Notes under the pieces: model-generated
What the model was told of the DNA's origin: nothing
Databases searched by the model: none
The model's input: only the letters and a program-made list of their open reading frames with translations
Assembly: GCA_948470475.1 (NCBI GenBank)
Contig: OX419337.1
Span: forward strand, 1,136,001 to 1,200,000
Direction of reading: 5' to 3'
Source: Galaxea fascicularis
Taxonomy: Eukaryota > Cnidaria > Anthozoa > Scleractinia > Euphylliidae
DNA: 64,000 nt
Program-made: the position numbers and the translations under genes
Shown: one piece after another, positions 46,441 to 57,400 of the stretch
Layout: each line of letters begins with the position of its first letter
Position numbering within the stretch: position 1 is the stretch's first letter

Positions 46441-47774
46441 CCACAGTATATGATTTGTTTTTTCTCAAAACTTTTACTTTAAAAAAACGAAGTGTCTAAA
46501 CGACCGGCAGCCGGTGAAACTCCTGAAACTCCGGGTTCGGCTTCAAATCACTATTATAATCAGCAGTCCTATTCGGGATTGCTTTCACTGGCTTTGTTAT
46601 CTTTAGACTTGGTTCTACGGGGAGGTGGTTTAGGTTAAAGATTAGGGCTAAGAATCGAGGGATATGGACGTTTGTATCAGTACAATTTGTACTTTGATAG
46701 TTTATGTTAATAAAACTGCATCACTTTGTCAACGGTTACTTCGATAGTTAAGCTGTAAATGCAGTCCTTTGTTGAAAATATCATAGTATAGATCGGATAA
46801 ATGTCTCAATTTTTCTGAATTTTTCATGGAAATATCAGACTGTCGGTCATTTAGTGTTTTTACAACTTTGTCCGCCTGCCGCGGGTCATTTAGACACAGC
46901 CTTCAAAAAAATGACTTTAAGTAGATTCAACGGTCAATTCTAAGTCGTTACAATTTCTACCATTGCAAGTTAAATCTTCACGTGACAAAAACATAATACT
47001 TCTAAACATGAGAAATTGGATGCAAGGACTTTAGTTCAGTTTCGTGAACAGTAAATGTTTCTTATTCAAAAAATAAGGCGGAATATTGATAAACCGATCT
47101 GCGGTTTCAGTGGTCAATTTAAACACGAACAAAAACTTCTAACAGTGATAAACCATTTAACTAGGAAAGGGAACAACTTCTTCTGGGTTTGTTGTCGTGG
47201 TCATTAAAAAAAATATCGAACATTTATCATAAACAGAGAGTCTTACGTGCACACAGAATTGTGAATACGTTGTGAAAAAAATGAAACAAATTGGGTTCTA
47301 TTTTTCACAGTTATTCTGCAATTATAATTGTTTCTAAACTACCTTTGTTTTCAAGCAATAAAATGGACACATTTTTATTTTAACGTAACCAGATGTCGCA
47401 GAAAATTGTGAATACAGCAAAGATAAAAGGCGGATAGTTAAATGCCTCGTATAGAGTGAAATGATCTGAGTGTGTTTTGAAGTCTTGCTAAACAATGGAA
47501 TCAAAGATCCAATAGAAGACCTGGAATGACAAGTTCCGAAAAACAATTTTGTAACGTCAACATGCTGATAACAAGAGGAAGTTAAATCCTTTGATCGTCT
47601 GAGTGAAAGGATAAGCTTTCGGAAAAACATAGGAGACCTGCACGAAATATCAACCACGGTGAAAAGGCACGAAAACAAGTAAGACTGTTGTGGAAGCAAT
47701 GCCCCAAGGCCAAAATTGAACAATCTGTGCAGTTTTGGAGATAGACCGTTTTAACGCGCTGAATTTTCAGCAAG
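46441..47774. other. Upstream region of the 214-codon gene
   Basis: Non-coding by inspection. A 129-codon minus-strand frame at 47334-47723 has no motif. The region would carry the promoter of the gene starting at 47775. Confidence 0.35.
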
Positions 47775-48419
47775 ATGGATTGCAATTACGATGAGACTTC
47801 TCAAGAAGCTGTCGCAACTATCGCCATGATAAAATCCATGACAACGACTCCAAGAAGACGCTCTAGTGTGGCTAAATCTCCAATGCTACCGAGAATAAAC
47901 AATGGCAAACGAGCGACCCAGGCTAAGGACGTTTTGGTAAGAAGCAACAATGTCACCGGTGTCGATTTGTCGAAATCACATGGGTTTAATTCTTGGTCTG
48001 CAAGAGGCGTAGCTTTAGCGAGTATCGAGTTTAAAAGGCGGCTGGAAAAAAGAAAATCAAAACCTCAAACTGATTTTGAAATTAAGGCTGATGAAGCTAA
48101 ACCATCTAGCATCACGGAACACCCGAGGATGACAGGAAATGATTCTCAGAGAATCGCAGTGTTGAAATCAATTTTTGACGTTCGCGATCACAAAACAAAC
48201 AACTTCAGAACCCTGGATGGAAATTTAAATCCTCGAAAACATCCCTTTTTATCACGAAAAAACAACTACACGAAAAAGACTCTCTCCGAGGCCAAAAATA
48301 ATCCTACAACGACAAATACAAGTCAACTGTTGCTACCACTGGTCTCTGTTATGAAAATAACGCCCCAAATTCGACCTTCAGTCAGTCACCGTGGAACTGA
48401 AGCAAACAGCTTAAAATAA
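47775..48419 (+). CDS. Single-exon gene, basic disordered protein of unknown function
   Basis: An ATG-led frame of 214 codons, the longest non-transposon, non-homologous frame in the window. The start context is AAGATGG, close to a good initiation context. The product is rich in Ser, Thr, Lys, Arg and Asn. It has proline-directed Ser/Thr sites (TTTPRRRSS, AKSPMLPR), a basic helix (FKRRLEKRKSKP) and no predicted membrane segment or cysteine pattern. AATAAA occurs at 48586-48591, 167 nt after the stop. I know no family for it. It could be a lineage-specific nuclear or cytoskeletal protein, or a terminal exon of a longer gene. Confidence 0.55.
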   Translation: MDCNYDETSQEAVATIAMIKSMTTTPRRRSSVAKSPMLPRINNGKRATQAKDVLVRSNNVTGVDLSKSHGFNSWSARGVALASIEFKRRLEKRKSKPQTDFEIKADEAKPSSITEHPRMTGNDSQRIAVLKSIFDVRDHKTNNFRTLDGNLNPRKHPFLSRKNNYTKKTLSEAKNNPTTTNTSQLLLPLVSVMKITPQIRPSVSHRGTEANSLK

Positions 48420-48585
48420 TTAAGCTTTCACATATTAAGTGCTATGAACTGTTGATTTATCTTTAAAACTGTTATTTCTAAAAAACGTTTACCGATAAGG
48501 AAAACAAAACTTGTATGAACTTTGCACTTTTCGCGAAGACAGCTGTTAAAGTTGTAATTGAATCTGAGAATTTGGTGGCGAACGA

Positions 48586-48591
48586 AATAAA
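48586..48591 (+). terminator. Candidate polyadenylation signal for the 214-codon gene
   Basis: AATAAA, 167 nt downstream of the stop, in the right orientation. Position is the only support. Confidence 0.4.
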
Positions 48592-50140
48592 TGTCGCGAA
48601 GAAGAACACGTGTCACAGATGCAAAGTTAAAATGTTACTGAAACACGACGTGTATTTGAAACTAGTAATCACTTTACACTTGAAACTTTAGTAATCCAAA
48701 GAAATTTTGCGTTATTTTGAACTGTGATGTTCCTTTTCGAAGACAGGACGAATCGGAGTTTATGCTTAAACGTTTAGAAAAATCTGTTCCCACTGAGCCC
48801 GTTGATAGGAGATAAATTAATTGACGAAATGTCAACAAACCGTGGTTGGATACCAAACCGTATTGCTGATGGCAAGAAAGATTATACACTGAACCAGCGT
48901 TTTCGCCTGGGAATCACATTGAGAAATGGTGAAAAACTCTCCGGCCTCGAAGAAACAACGGTTTCTCAAAAAAAAAAAAGTCTGTTCACAGTGGGAATTA
49001 AAAGAGGTTGTCTCTAAAGGCCTACTCCTTTGGCATATTTACATAATATATTAAGAAAATAATGAAAGATTATGCCCGAATAATAGCGATTTATTTTAGA
49101 TTTTCCCGTAACATATTTTTCTTTGTCATAGAACTACTTTGGGCTGAGTTGAATTTCTTTCAATTTCTTGTGAAAGCTACACGAGATTTTCAATATTACC
49201 AAATGTATAAGAAGTGGAAGGCAAAGTGAATTTAGTTTAATTTTATTACACGTAAATAAACACGTACTTTGTCGGCCCTGCTGTTACTTCATGAGCTTGC
49301 GAAAATATATTAATTTTGCGCTTTTGTTTAGTATCTTGCTTTCTGATGGGCGTTAGGATCTTTTAAAATCAAAAGAGAGCCGCTTTATAGGCAATTTCAA
49401 CGGATTTGTTTTGTACAATACTTTTAATTTGTCGAACGCAAACTTACGATTCACCATACTCGGCCGTGTGCATTGAACTGACATTCTAGAAAGAGCACCG
49501 GCATGAATGACTACTAATCCGAATCCCATTTGAAACGCGCGGTTTGAGGTAAGTTCTGGAGCCAGAAGAGAGGCTACCAATCAAGTGAAGAAGCCGATTT
49601 TGAACGCCAGACTCATTTTCAGGATCTTTTTCAACCGGAACTTCTCAGATTTGGGCCTATGTTGATTTAAAATCCGAGGATCTTAATTTTTTTTGGCGGG
49701 GGAGGCGATCGAGCCTTCAGACAAACTTTAAGTTTTTTCTTTCGTGGTAAAGTATTTCAGCAGATCAGGGTAGACGTGATCGGGACAGAGAATTATTGTA
49801 TACAAACCAGCTGATGGTACACACCGTTCAATTTGCATAACTATAGGTATACGTGTATGTGTTGTAGCAATTAGAATATGACTATTGATACCAAAAACAA
49901 ACTGTCATTTCCCAAACCAAGGGAAGAAAACAAGTTATGAGCTTTTTCTCAAATCTCTGCCTTGTTTTACGGGAGCTGAATGAGAATGATGCCAGGCATA
50001 AGAATAACGAAAATTTTCTGGGACAAATAACGGAATAATGAACATCTATTATTCCTCTTTACCCTGAACTGAATTGACATGTTTCAATTTACTCTTAAAA
50101 TCGTTGGCAATCCATGTTCAACGTTTTTAGGCAAATAAAG
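48592..50140. other. Non-coding stretch with one possible exon
   Basis: A plus frame near 48797-49014 (GDKLIDEMSTNRGWIPNRIA...) looks compositionally coding but has no start, clear acceptor or family. It may be a decayed exon. Nothing else recognised. Confidence 0.3.
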
Positions 50141-50400
50141 GTGGCCGAGTGGTCTAGGGCGCTGGATTTCAATGCGGTGACCCGGGTTCAATTTCCGCTC
50201 TGACCACTAGCTGGTGTTGTTCTGGGTAAGTGCCTGGTTCAACTCCTCGGTCATCCTTGTAAATAGCCAACCGGTCTGCCTCCCGCCAGTTGGGCCTCTT
50301 ATCATGTTACGTTTTTATTTGTTTCACGTGTTTACTCGGCCCCACTAGCCTTTGTACTAAATAAACTGCCGAGGGTAAATAAAGGTTTATTTATTTATTA
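50141..50400 (+). mobile_element. tRNA-derived SINE
   Basis: The head GTGGCCGAGTGGTCTAGGGC (A-box TGGCCGAGTGG) and a B-box-like GGGTTCAATTTCC near 50187 have tRNA spacing, and the CCAC end of the tRNA-like part pairs with GTGG at its start. A ~180-bp body ends in AAATAAAGGTTTATTTATTT. The tRNA-like part resembles a class II (Leu/Ser-type) tRNA. It is unlikely to be a functional tRNA gene, because the body is fused and the T-arm diverged. Confidence 0.8.
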
Positions 50401-50689
50401 TTATTTTTTTTTTTTAGAAAGGTCTTTGCAATGTTCACAATATCTCAACAAATCACTGGATTAAGTAATGAAGTCGAAGATTACGGAAAAAGCTGAATAC
50501 AGTGCATGTTTAAAAGGTCTGTAAATTATTTCGGCCAATGGCAGGCTATTCCTTTTCGGTTTCTAGTATGTTGACACATTCACAAAGTCTGTGATTTTCG
50601 ATACAATATACGAGTGTATTTTAGCAGTAGAGACAAATTACGTAATGCGTGTTCAAAACTTGTAGCCTCAGTAAAGTATCAGCTGTTTT

Positions 50690-51254
50690 GAGGGTCCCCA
50701 TACTTTTTTCGTGAAACGCGATTAGGACTATTTTTTTCTCGTGAAACGTGATTTAGGCTTTTTATTTATTCGTTATTCGTGATTGCCCATATCATGACCA
50801 TTTCTACGTGCGCGTGAAAGCGGTTTTTGAATTAAGCATGACACGTTAATGAAGACTTGAATTAAACGTAATTCGTGAACAACCTTGTTTTCCGTGAATT
50901 CATTTAAAGTTATTTTTAGTTTTCTGACCCGTACATAAGAGCATGAGCACGAGATAAGGGGAAAGGTGTATGACAGAGAACTGTTTGACAGGAAACCACG
51001 AAATACAAGCAAAAACCTGTGATAATGAGATTGCAAGAAAAACGAACTACCATTGGATCCTAAACAGTCTAAACAGGTTACTCGACGTGGACCATTAATC
51101 CGTGAATGTATTTTTCAATTTAACGTGAAATGTAAATTACTCGATTTTTACGTGAACGTGAACGAATTTTGGGAATTATCTGTGAAGCGTGAAAGGTCAC
51201 AATATTTTTACGTGAATGCCTTTTAGGGTGGTAAAAGTGGTATAGGGTACCCTC
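50690..51254. mobile_element. Inverted-repeat element with an internal CGTGAA cluster
   Basis: The ends GAGGGTCCCCATAC and GTATAGGGTACCCTC are imperfect inverted repeats. The interior carries more than ten CGTGAA or CGTGAT words in both halves (CGTGAAACGCGATT, CGTGAAACGTGATTT, ACGTGAACGTGAACG, GCGTGAAAGG and others). There is no coding capacity. It looks like a non-autonomous DNA transposon with many subterminal repeats. Confidence 0.6.
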
Positions 51255-52099
51255 TGTATTCACATTATGATTCACTGGCCTTCCTCGCCGGGTTGGCTAA
51301 AAACAGGCGACGTTCCTCAAGATTGAGCAGGATAATTGTTTTCTTATTCAACACACTGACAACAAAGTACAATTTACTGACTTTACTGCGTACACTTTTT
51401 TTCCCTTTTCTTTATAACAACCCTGAAGCTGAGATTAACCAAAATGTTAACAACATTCATAGTTAATCTAGGGACTGCTTATGAAACCCTGGGAATTTCA
51501 AAAGCAAGAACAATGCAGTCGCAAAAGATGTTGAATCGACCGTGACCCTGTACAATCTTTTGTTTTTGGTTCGCAAGTTACTTTGGAGCCGCTGTTTCTT
51601 AGATGCATTTTTGGCTTTAAATAAATCAGCCAATCTGTTGTAAATCCAGTCAAATATACAACCTTTGCTTTATTAGTATGGTGAATAATTGCACCTGAAG
51701 CTGTATATACAAAGGCTCTTCCCAGACATGTTGGAAGGGTAAAGACAGGGATGTGCTCCAGCGGCACCTGGTTGCCCCTGGCAACTTACTTTCACCTTTG
51801 GGCAATCAGAAAATAGTTTTTGCACCAAACTTACAAGCTGGGTGCTTTGGATTTCAAGGGTTTAGATATTTTGGGCATCCAAACACTTTTCTTAGAGCAC
51901 AGCTTTGGTAGGATACTGCCAATAATAGCTATCAGTTCCTCACTTGCTGGCATTTAGTAGGCTGCTATTAGTGTTGTGTGGACTCATCAGTTTGTGACGT
52001 GCAAGGGGAAGATGGCCTCCCGGTTCCACTCCATGTACTTTTCCAATCTCACTGCTGTTTCAGCCCTGAGAAGGAGGCTATTTCTAGAGACTAAACATT
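51255..52099. other. DHX35 3' flank
   Basis: No coding exon is supported. A partial inverted relative of the 16.5/34-kb repeat lies at about 51385-51480 (GCTGAGATTAACCAAAATGTT). The 89-codon minus frame at 51498-51767 has no motif. Confidence 0.4.
51669..51674 (-). terminator. Candidate polyadenylation signal of DHX35
   Basis: AATAAA on the minus strand, about 425 nt after the DHX35 stop. Position and orientation fit; nothing else supports it. Confidence 0.35.
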
Positions 52100-54208
52100 C
52101 TAAAAAAGTTTTGCTCTCTTTGTAGCAATTTCTCTTTCTGTGCCAAATTCGTAGTACTGAGGAGCCAATTTGTAAAGCCAGGATGGATCAATCTTAGTTA
52201 CATCTCGCATGTATTCCTTTGAAGTCTGCAGCACTTCATGATACACAACCCACTGTGGCGGTGCTTCAGTGTAAAGAACTGAGGTGGGGTGGATGTATAA
52301 CGGGTTGTCATCTCGCACTGTGCGATAAGACCCTGATGGATGCAGTCGTGCTGCATTAGCAAAGAAACCACTGACAATACATTGACATATTGAATCAATG
52401 TCTCCATCACACGATATCAGTGGAACTTTGAATTGCAGCAAGAGCTTTTTGAACTGCTCTCGGATTTTAATGGCATGGCAAAGACCCTTGTAGTTCAAGA
52501 AATGTTCATGACACCATCTTGAACTCTTCTTGTACTTTATGAAGGCCATGTAGACATTGAGGAGAGTAATGTGGTCTCCTTCATAGACAGAAAATTTCCT
52601 CCTGGCATTGTCAGCTGCAGCTTTCTGTTTGCTTGGGCTTAGGAAAATGTTTTGTATCTGCAACATTGCTGCTATCGACAGGACCTCTTCTGAACAACCA
52701 AATTCACCAGAGGATAGAAGCATTTTTGAAATCATAGGATCAGTGGGGAATTCTGCCATGTTTGTTCCCAAAGGATCAACCAGCTTACCATGCTCATCCA
52801 GTGCTCCAAGGGCATACAGCAGCTCCAGGCCACGAATTATGCTCTGTGCTGGAGGCCGAGCAGGAAAGTTGAAGCGGAGAATGTTGTCAATTCCCAAGCA
52901 CTTCAATTGCAAGAGAACTGAAGCCATGTTGCATCTCTGCATTTCAGGCACAGTTGCTGGTTTCAGAGCAAGGAAATCCTGCTCTGTATACAGCCTATAT
53001 ACCTTTCCTGACCTTACACGACCAGCTCTGCCAGCTCGCTGATTTGCAGAAGCCTGCGACACAGGAACTACCACTAGGCTCTCAACTCCTACTTTCGGTG
53101 TGTAAGCACGGAGCTTTACAAAGCCACAGTCGATGACATGCACAACACCACTGATGGTGATGGAGGCCTCAGCAATGTTTGTCGCTACAACCACTTTTCT
53201 GGTATTGTGAGGGGTGGGCTTGAAAACAAGCATCTGTTCTACATGTGGAAGACCACTGTACATTGGAAGAACTTTAAGGTACCGAGAACCTTTTGATAAA
53301 GCTCTGGCTCTCTCAATCAACTGTGAAACAACAGCTTCCACCTCATCTTGACCAGTGACAAATGCCAAAATATCACCATGAGATTCCTCTTTGTGTATAC
53401 CCATGACAGTGTCAACGGTTGTTTTGATATAATCTGCGACAGGACTTAGAGTGTAATGAATGTCCACGGGATATGACCGTCCTTTCACCGACAATATGGC
53501 AGCTGTGTCCTTGCTTATGTCACTTGTGATGTTGGCGTTGAAGAAGTCTTTAAACATTTCAGCATCAAGTGTTGCAGAGGACACAATGATGCGCAAGTCC
53601 TTACGTTTTTTCTTGATCTTTTTCAAGAGGCCTATCATGATATCGGTGTGAAGAGTTCTCTCGTGGGCTTCATCAAGCATGATCACGCTGTACTGTGACA
53701 ATAAAGGGTCACTCATTGTTTCCCTTAATAGCACACCGTCAGTCATAAACTTCACCCGTGTAGTTTCTGGATTACAGCAGTCATCAAATCGAATAGAGTA
53801 GCCCACTTCTTCTCCAACAAACGACCCCCTTTCTTCAGCAACCCTGGTCGCCAGCGTGACAACAGCTACCCTTCGTGGTTGAGTGACGCAAATTTTCCAT
53901 TTTCCGGATGTCCAGCCACTCTCGTACAGATACTGAGGAATCTGAGTAGATTTACCACAGCCAGTCTCTCCAACAATGATAACTGTTTCGTATTTCTCCA
54001 AAAGGTACAAGATGTTGGTTCGGTGCATAAATATTGGCAGCCTTTGTCGTTGAAGATTCATTGACAGAGAACTGTTCGGATTATAAATGGCTGTATCCGC
54101 AGTATCATTGCCATTTACTGGTCTTTCTGTTGTAATACTGCTGCCAGGTTTTTGAGCATCTGGCTTCCAAAAGCGAGGTTTCCAACTCGCGATCGAGTTT
54201 TCCGCCAT
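52100..54208 (-). CDS. DHX35: DEAH-box RNA helicase DHX35, intronless
   Basis: An uninterrupted 702-residue frame, essentially the length of vertebrate DHX35 (about 703). Motifs appear in order: I GETGCGKST (80-88), Ia TQPRRVA (109-115), II DEAH (179-182), III SAT (211-213), AFVTGQDE (282-289), V VATNIAEASIT (341-351) and VI QRAGRAGR (390-397). The helicase-associated domain and the C-terminal OB fold follow. The start ASWKPRFWKP and the ending RDVTKIDPSWLYKLAPQYYE are family-specific. DHX35 is a nuclear ATP-dependent RNA helicase found with the late (C-complex) spliceosome, and it has also been implicated in innate RNA sensing in vertebrates. The single-exon structure is striking, because animal orthologues I know of are intron-rich; retroposition is the simplest explanation. 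The gene is head-to-head with ASPH. Confidence 0.96.
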   Translation of the reverse strand: MAENSIASWKPRFWKPDAQKPGSSITTERPVNGNDTADTAIYNPNSSLSMNLQRQRLPIFMHRTNILYLLEKYETVIIVGETGCGKSTQIPQYLYESGWTSGKWKICVTQPRRVAVVTLATRVAEERGSFVGEEVGYSIRFDDCCNPETTRVKFMTDGVLLRETMSDPLLSQYSVIMLDEAHERTLHTDIMIGLLKKIKKKRKDLRIIVSSATLDAEMFKDFFNANITSDISKDTAAILSVKGRSYPVDIHYTLSPVADYIKTTVDTVMGIHKEESHGDILAFVTGQDEVEAVVSQLIERARALSKGSRYLKVLPMYSGLPHVEQMLVFKPTPHNTRKVVVATNIAEASITISGVVHVIDCGFVKLRAYTPKVGVESLVVVPVSQASANQRAGRAGRVRSGKVYRLYTEQDFLALKPATVPEMQRCNMASVLLQLKCLGIDNILRFNFPARPPAQSIIRGLELLYALGALDEHGKLVDPLGTNMAEFPTDPMISKMLLSSGEFGCSEEVLSIAAMLQIQNIFLSPSKQKAAADNARRKFSVYEGDHITLLNVYMAFIKYKKSSRWCHEHFLNYKGLCHAIKIREQFKKLLLQFKVPLISCDGDIDSICQCIVSGFFANAARLHPSGSYRTVRDDNPLYIHPTSVLYTEAPPQWVVYHEVLQTSKEYMRDVTKIDPSWLYKLAPQYYEFGTEREIATKRAKLF

Positions 54209-54403
54209 TTTGAGTTTACGTTTTTGTGCGTTCTTTGTTCAGAGTGTCATGTAAGCCTATTTGAAGTCACACAATCAAACCAAAAACTGCGCATACTCTC
54301 ACACGTACACCCGCTCTAAGGGTTTCGCGCGGGCTCATATTGTGACACCGCGCGGTCGTCGCGCGTGATTCCAGATCAAAAACTGTATCATATATTACTG
54401 AAG
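54209..54403. promoter_or_regulatory. Shared bidirectional promoter of DHX35 and ASPH
   Basis: Only 195 bp separate the two divergent start codons. The ASPH-proximal half is CG-rich for this genome (TTTCGCGCGGGCTC, CCGCGCGGTCGTCGCGCG) and no TATA box is visible. Both 5' UTRs and the core promoter must fit here unless there are upstream non-coding exons. A bidirectional housekeeping promoter is the natural reading. Confidence 0.65.
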
Positions 54404-57400
54404 ATGGCTCCACCTCGTAGGAGAGCGACTGGTGATAAAAAGAAAAGTAAGTCTAAAGTTGGGGCAGTTTTTTGGAGTGTTTTTGATGTGATCGAGCACT
54501 AGTTTAGAAAACTCGTCCTGTCCGCATCCCATGAAAGAACAAGTATCAGCTTACTTTGATAACATCAGAAATCCCCGGTTAGTTAGCTTATGGAGTAATT
54601 CTATGACATGCCTTATCTATGATATTCTGAAGAATAGGTCAACGGGAGAGAAGAAGCAACGAAAACTAAACTTGGATCTAGGAAACTCCGACAACAGGCA
54701 CGCTCAGTTACGTGTGCAAGGCAACTTGGCTAGACCTATTTAATTTTAAGGCTTACTGTTGGTCTAACAGTACAATGCAGCACAGTTTCAAATTGAAGGC
54801 GTTTATCCAGCTATTAAATCGACGTTAGAAAGGCTTAAAAAAGTTCAAAAAATAATAATTATTGCAGAATAAGTGAAGGAAAACCCCTTTGAGAATGTTA
54901 GTGTCATTATTTAATTTTGTTGAACAAGATATTTCATGCCCAGGTGGAACATAATTTGCATGCTACAATTTTGCAGGTGTATTTAAAATACAAATGCATG
55001 ATGAATTATTCATTATGCATTTGTATTTTTGTTATTCATCAGTCCTCAGCTGAAAAAAATATATTTAATATGTTGAATTCATTCCTTCCCTTTGTTGGTT
55101 TAATTTTTGTACAAATAATTTCTGTTTTTCCATACTACATACATTACAGAAAATAGATTAAAATGACAAAAAATAAAAAGAAATTTTGAGGAAACCTAAA
55201 TTAAACTACTGGGCTTATATGTAATTGGGTTTCCTCATAAAGTTGCAGGTGTGAATGTTTAGGTATTTTAGCCAAACCTTACTAGATTGAGATATAGTTA
55301 TTCATTTAATCTGAATAAAAGATACATTGATTTCTTCAAAACAGGATTTACTGTTATCCAACTTATTTCCTGGTGCAGGTTAAGTTTTGACCTGTGTGAG
55401 CAGATGTTATTTCTTGGGAGATGATACTAAGAGCTGTAAATGGGAGAATGTCTCGCCGGCTACTTGAATCTGTGAAATTACTGTAAAATGTCTGTAACCA
55501 ACAATGAGACAAATCAAACACTGAACACATTTTTTACCTGATTTGATCTGTTGCACAAATGGAGACTGAAATATTTATGATGTCCTCTGGATTATTAGTG
55601 CACTCTTTTCAAGGCTATGGTGGATCTCTATAAATCCAACCATTCATCAATTGTACAAATGTGTCTGTCGTGTTGTAGAAGCCTGAAAAATACACTACCA
55701 AGAGAATACAAAAATGATTATTAATGATGGTAAGGTGTAATATGCCCATGAGAATGATGATATCTAGTCGCTTGGCAACGGGCGAAGGGACAACTGAAAA
55801 GAAATCAGAGTCCCAGGCAGGAATCGAACCTACAACCTCCGTAACACTGGTCGGATGCTCTAACCACTGAGCTACAGGAACCCCTGGTGAGCTAGGTTGT
55901 TTATCTAGGTTCGTATACAAAGTGTCCCACTATGGTCTGCGGGCTCGACAATGTAAATGCTATTCAGACATGATAATGATTATTAATGATGGTAAGGTGT
56001 AATATGCCCGTGAGAATGATGATATCTAGTCGCTTGGCAACGGGCGAAGGGACAACTGAAAAGAAATCAGAGTCCCAGGCAAGAATCGTAACAGGTGTTT
56101 CAAACAAATGATACCTTTAAAACCAAATTTGTGAGAAAATAACTGTCTATTCATGGTTGCCATTTTTCCAAAATACTGCTGCAATTATTATCAAGCTATT
56201 GATGATAATATTAATATTAAATATTAATAATAATTATGTTAAAGCTGAGCCAATTAGGGATGACTCACAACATGAAACTCCTGCAATGGTTTGCTTGCTG
56301 GGGACAGCGAATATCATGAGGAAAATACTGGACACTGGACAACAAGTTTGACTTTTAAGAAATGAACAGCTGATTTAGGGTGGCTGAGTGGATTAATGTT
56401 CTAGAGTGGGTATTTCCTGCATAAGTAGTGGGCGACTGACCAATAATTATAATAATAAGAATGATAATTATAATTTAAAAAATTAACAACAACAACAACA
56501 ACTCCAATATCAATGTTAAGTATGCGGAACGAGGGACAATAATATATTAGTGACAATGATAATTAATGATGACAATAATGATGATGATGATAATAATAAT
56601 AATAATAAACTTATTAATTTTTACCAAGGATAGGCCCTTTGACAGAAGCTGTCATCAACAGGTATCCTGGTTAAAATTCAAATGCCCCTTATGCAATGGA
56701 AAAGAGTCATTGTAGTATGACACACTGAAGTAGGGAATCATTAGTCTGGATAAATTAGTGCTGTTCACTTTTTAAAGCATAAGCTTCTTTCACAGATATT
56801 GATGGAGGTCCAGCCAGTCGACCCAAACAGAAAAATACTGAATCCAGTAGATCTTCACTTCTCAAATGGCTTCTTATTCTTGTGGTCCTTGTCATAGCAA
56901 CAGTGGTGGCTGCATTCATTTTTCAAGCCCTTAACATGAACCAACAGGATTCAAGCTTGAGTGAGAAGCCTACAACACGGACTGTTAAAACAGAGAAACC
57001 ACCATCAGAGAATCCCAAGAAAACCAAGAAAGCAAAACCAGTTGATTCTCTGGCAGCAATAACAAACAGCCTTGATAAATCTATTTCAAAGGAACTTGAC
57101 AGGGCACAGAGTGTCCTAGACAAGGGCCAGATAGGAGAGTCTTTGCAAAGGTTTGAAGGTCTTGTAAATAAATATCCCAAGAGTCCTAGGGCAATGTATG
57201 GAAAGGCGAAGTCATTGGATAAAATGGCAGACCTCAAACAAAGTAATGACATTCTTCATCAAAGCATAGAAGCCTATGGTAGAGTTTTAGACTTGCCAGA
57301 CTGTCCTCTTGAGCTAAAACGCCGGGTGATGCGACGCCAAGCTGATAGGCTGAGCTTTTTGGGTAAGATTGGGCAAGCAGCCAATGTGTTGAAGAAGCTT

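Larger units (their letters stand above)
54447..56795 (+). other. ASPH intron 1
   Basis: This 2.35-kb intron contains two copies (one partial) of a tRNA-derived SINE at 55.7-56.1 kb. AT-rich simple repeats follow at 56440-56620 (ATAATTATAA-like, CAACAACAACAAC and (GAT)n/(AAT)n). Frames such as 54531-54743 show no motif. Vertebrate ASPH loci make junctin/junctate-type products from alternative exons, but none is recognisable here. Confidence 0.8.

Noticed and set aside
47334..47723. 129-codon minus-strand frame upstream of the 214-codon gene
   Set aside because: It does not begin with ATG, is rich in Ser/Leu/Phe as expected from AT-rich antisense DNA, and has no domain.
50141..50220. Possible functional tRNA gene
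   Set aside because: The T-arm is diverged and the unit is fused to a body with an A/T-rich tail, so it was called a SINE.
52608..53042. 144-codon plus-strand frame
   Set aside because: It is the antisense shadow of the DHX35 coding sequence.
55815..55890. Possible functional tRNA gene on the minus strand
   Set aside because: Good A and B boxes but an irregular anticodon arm; its body is partly duplicated nearby as in SINEs.
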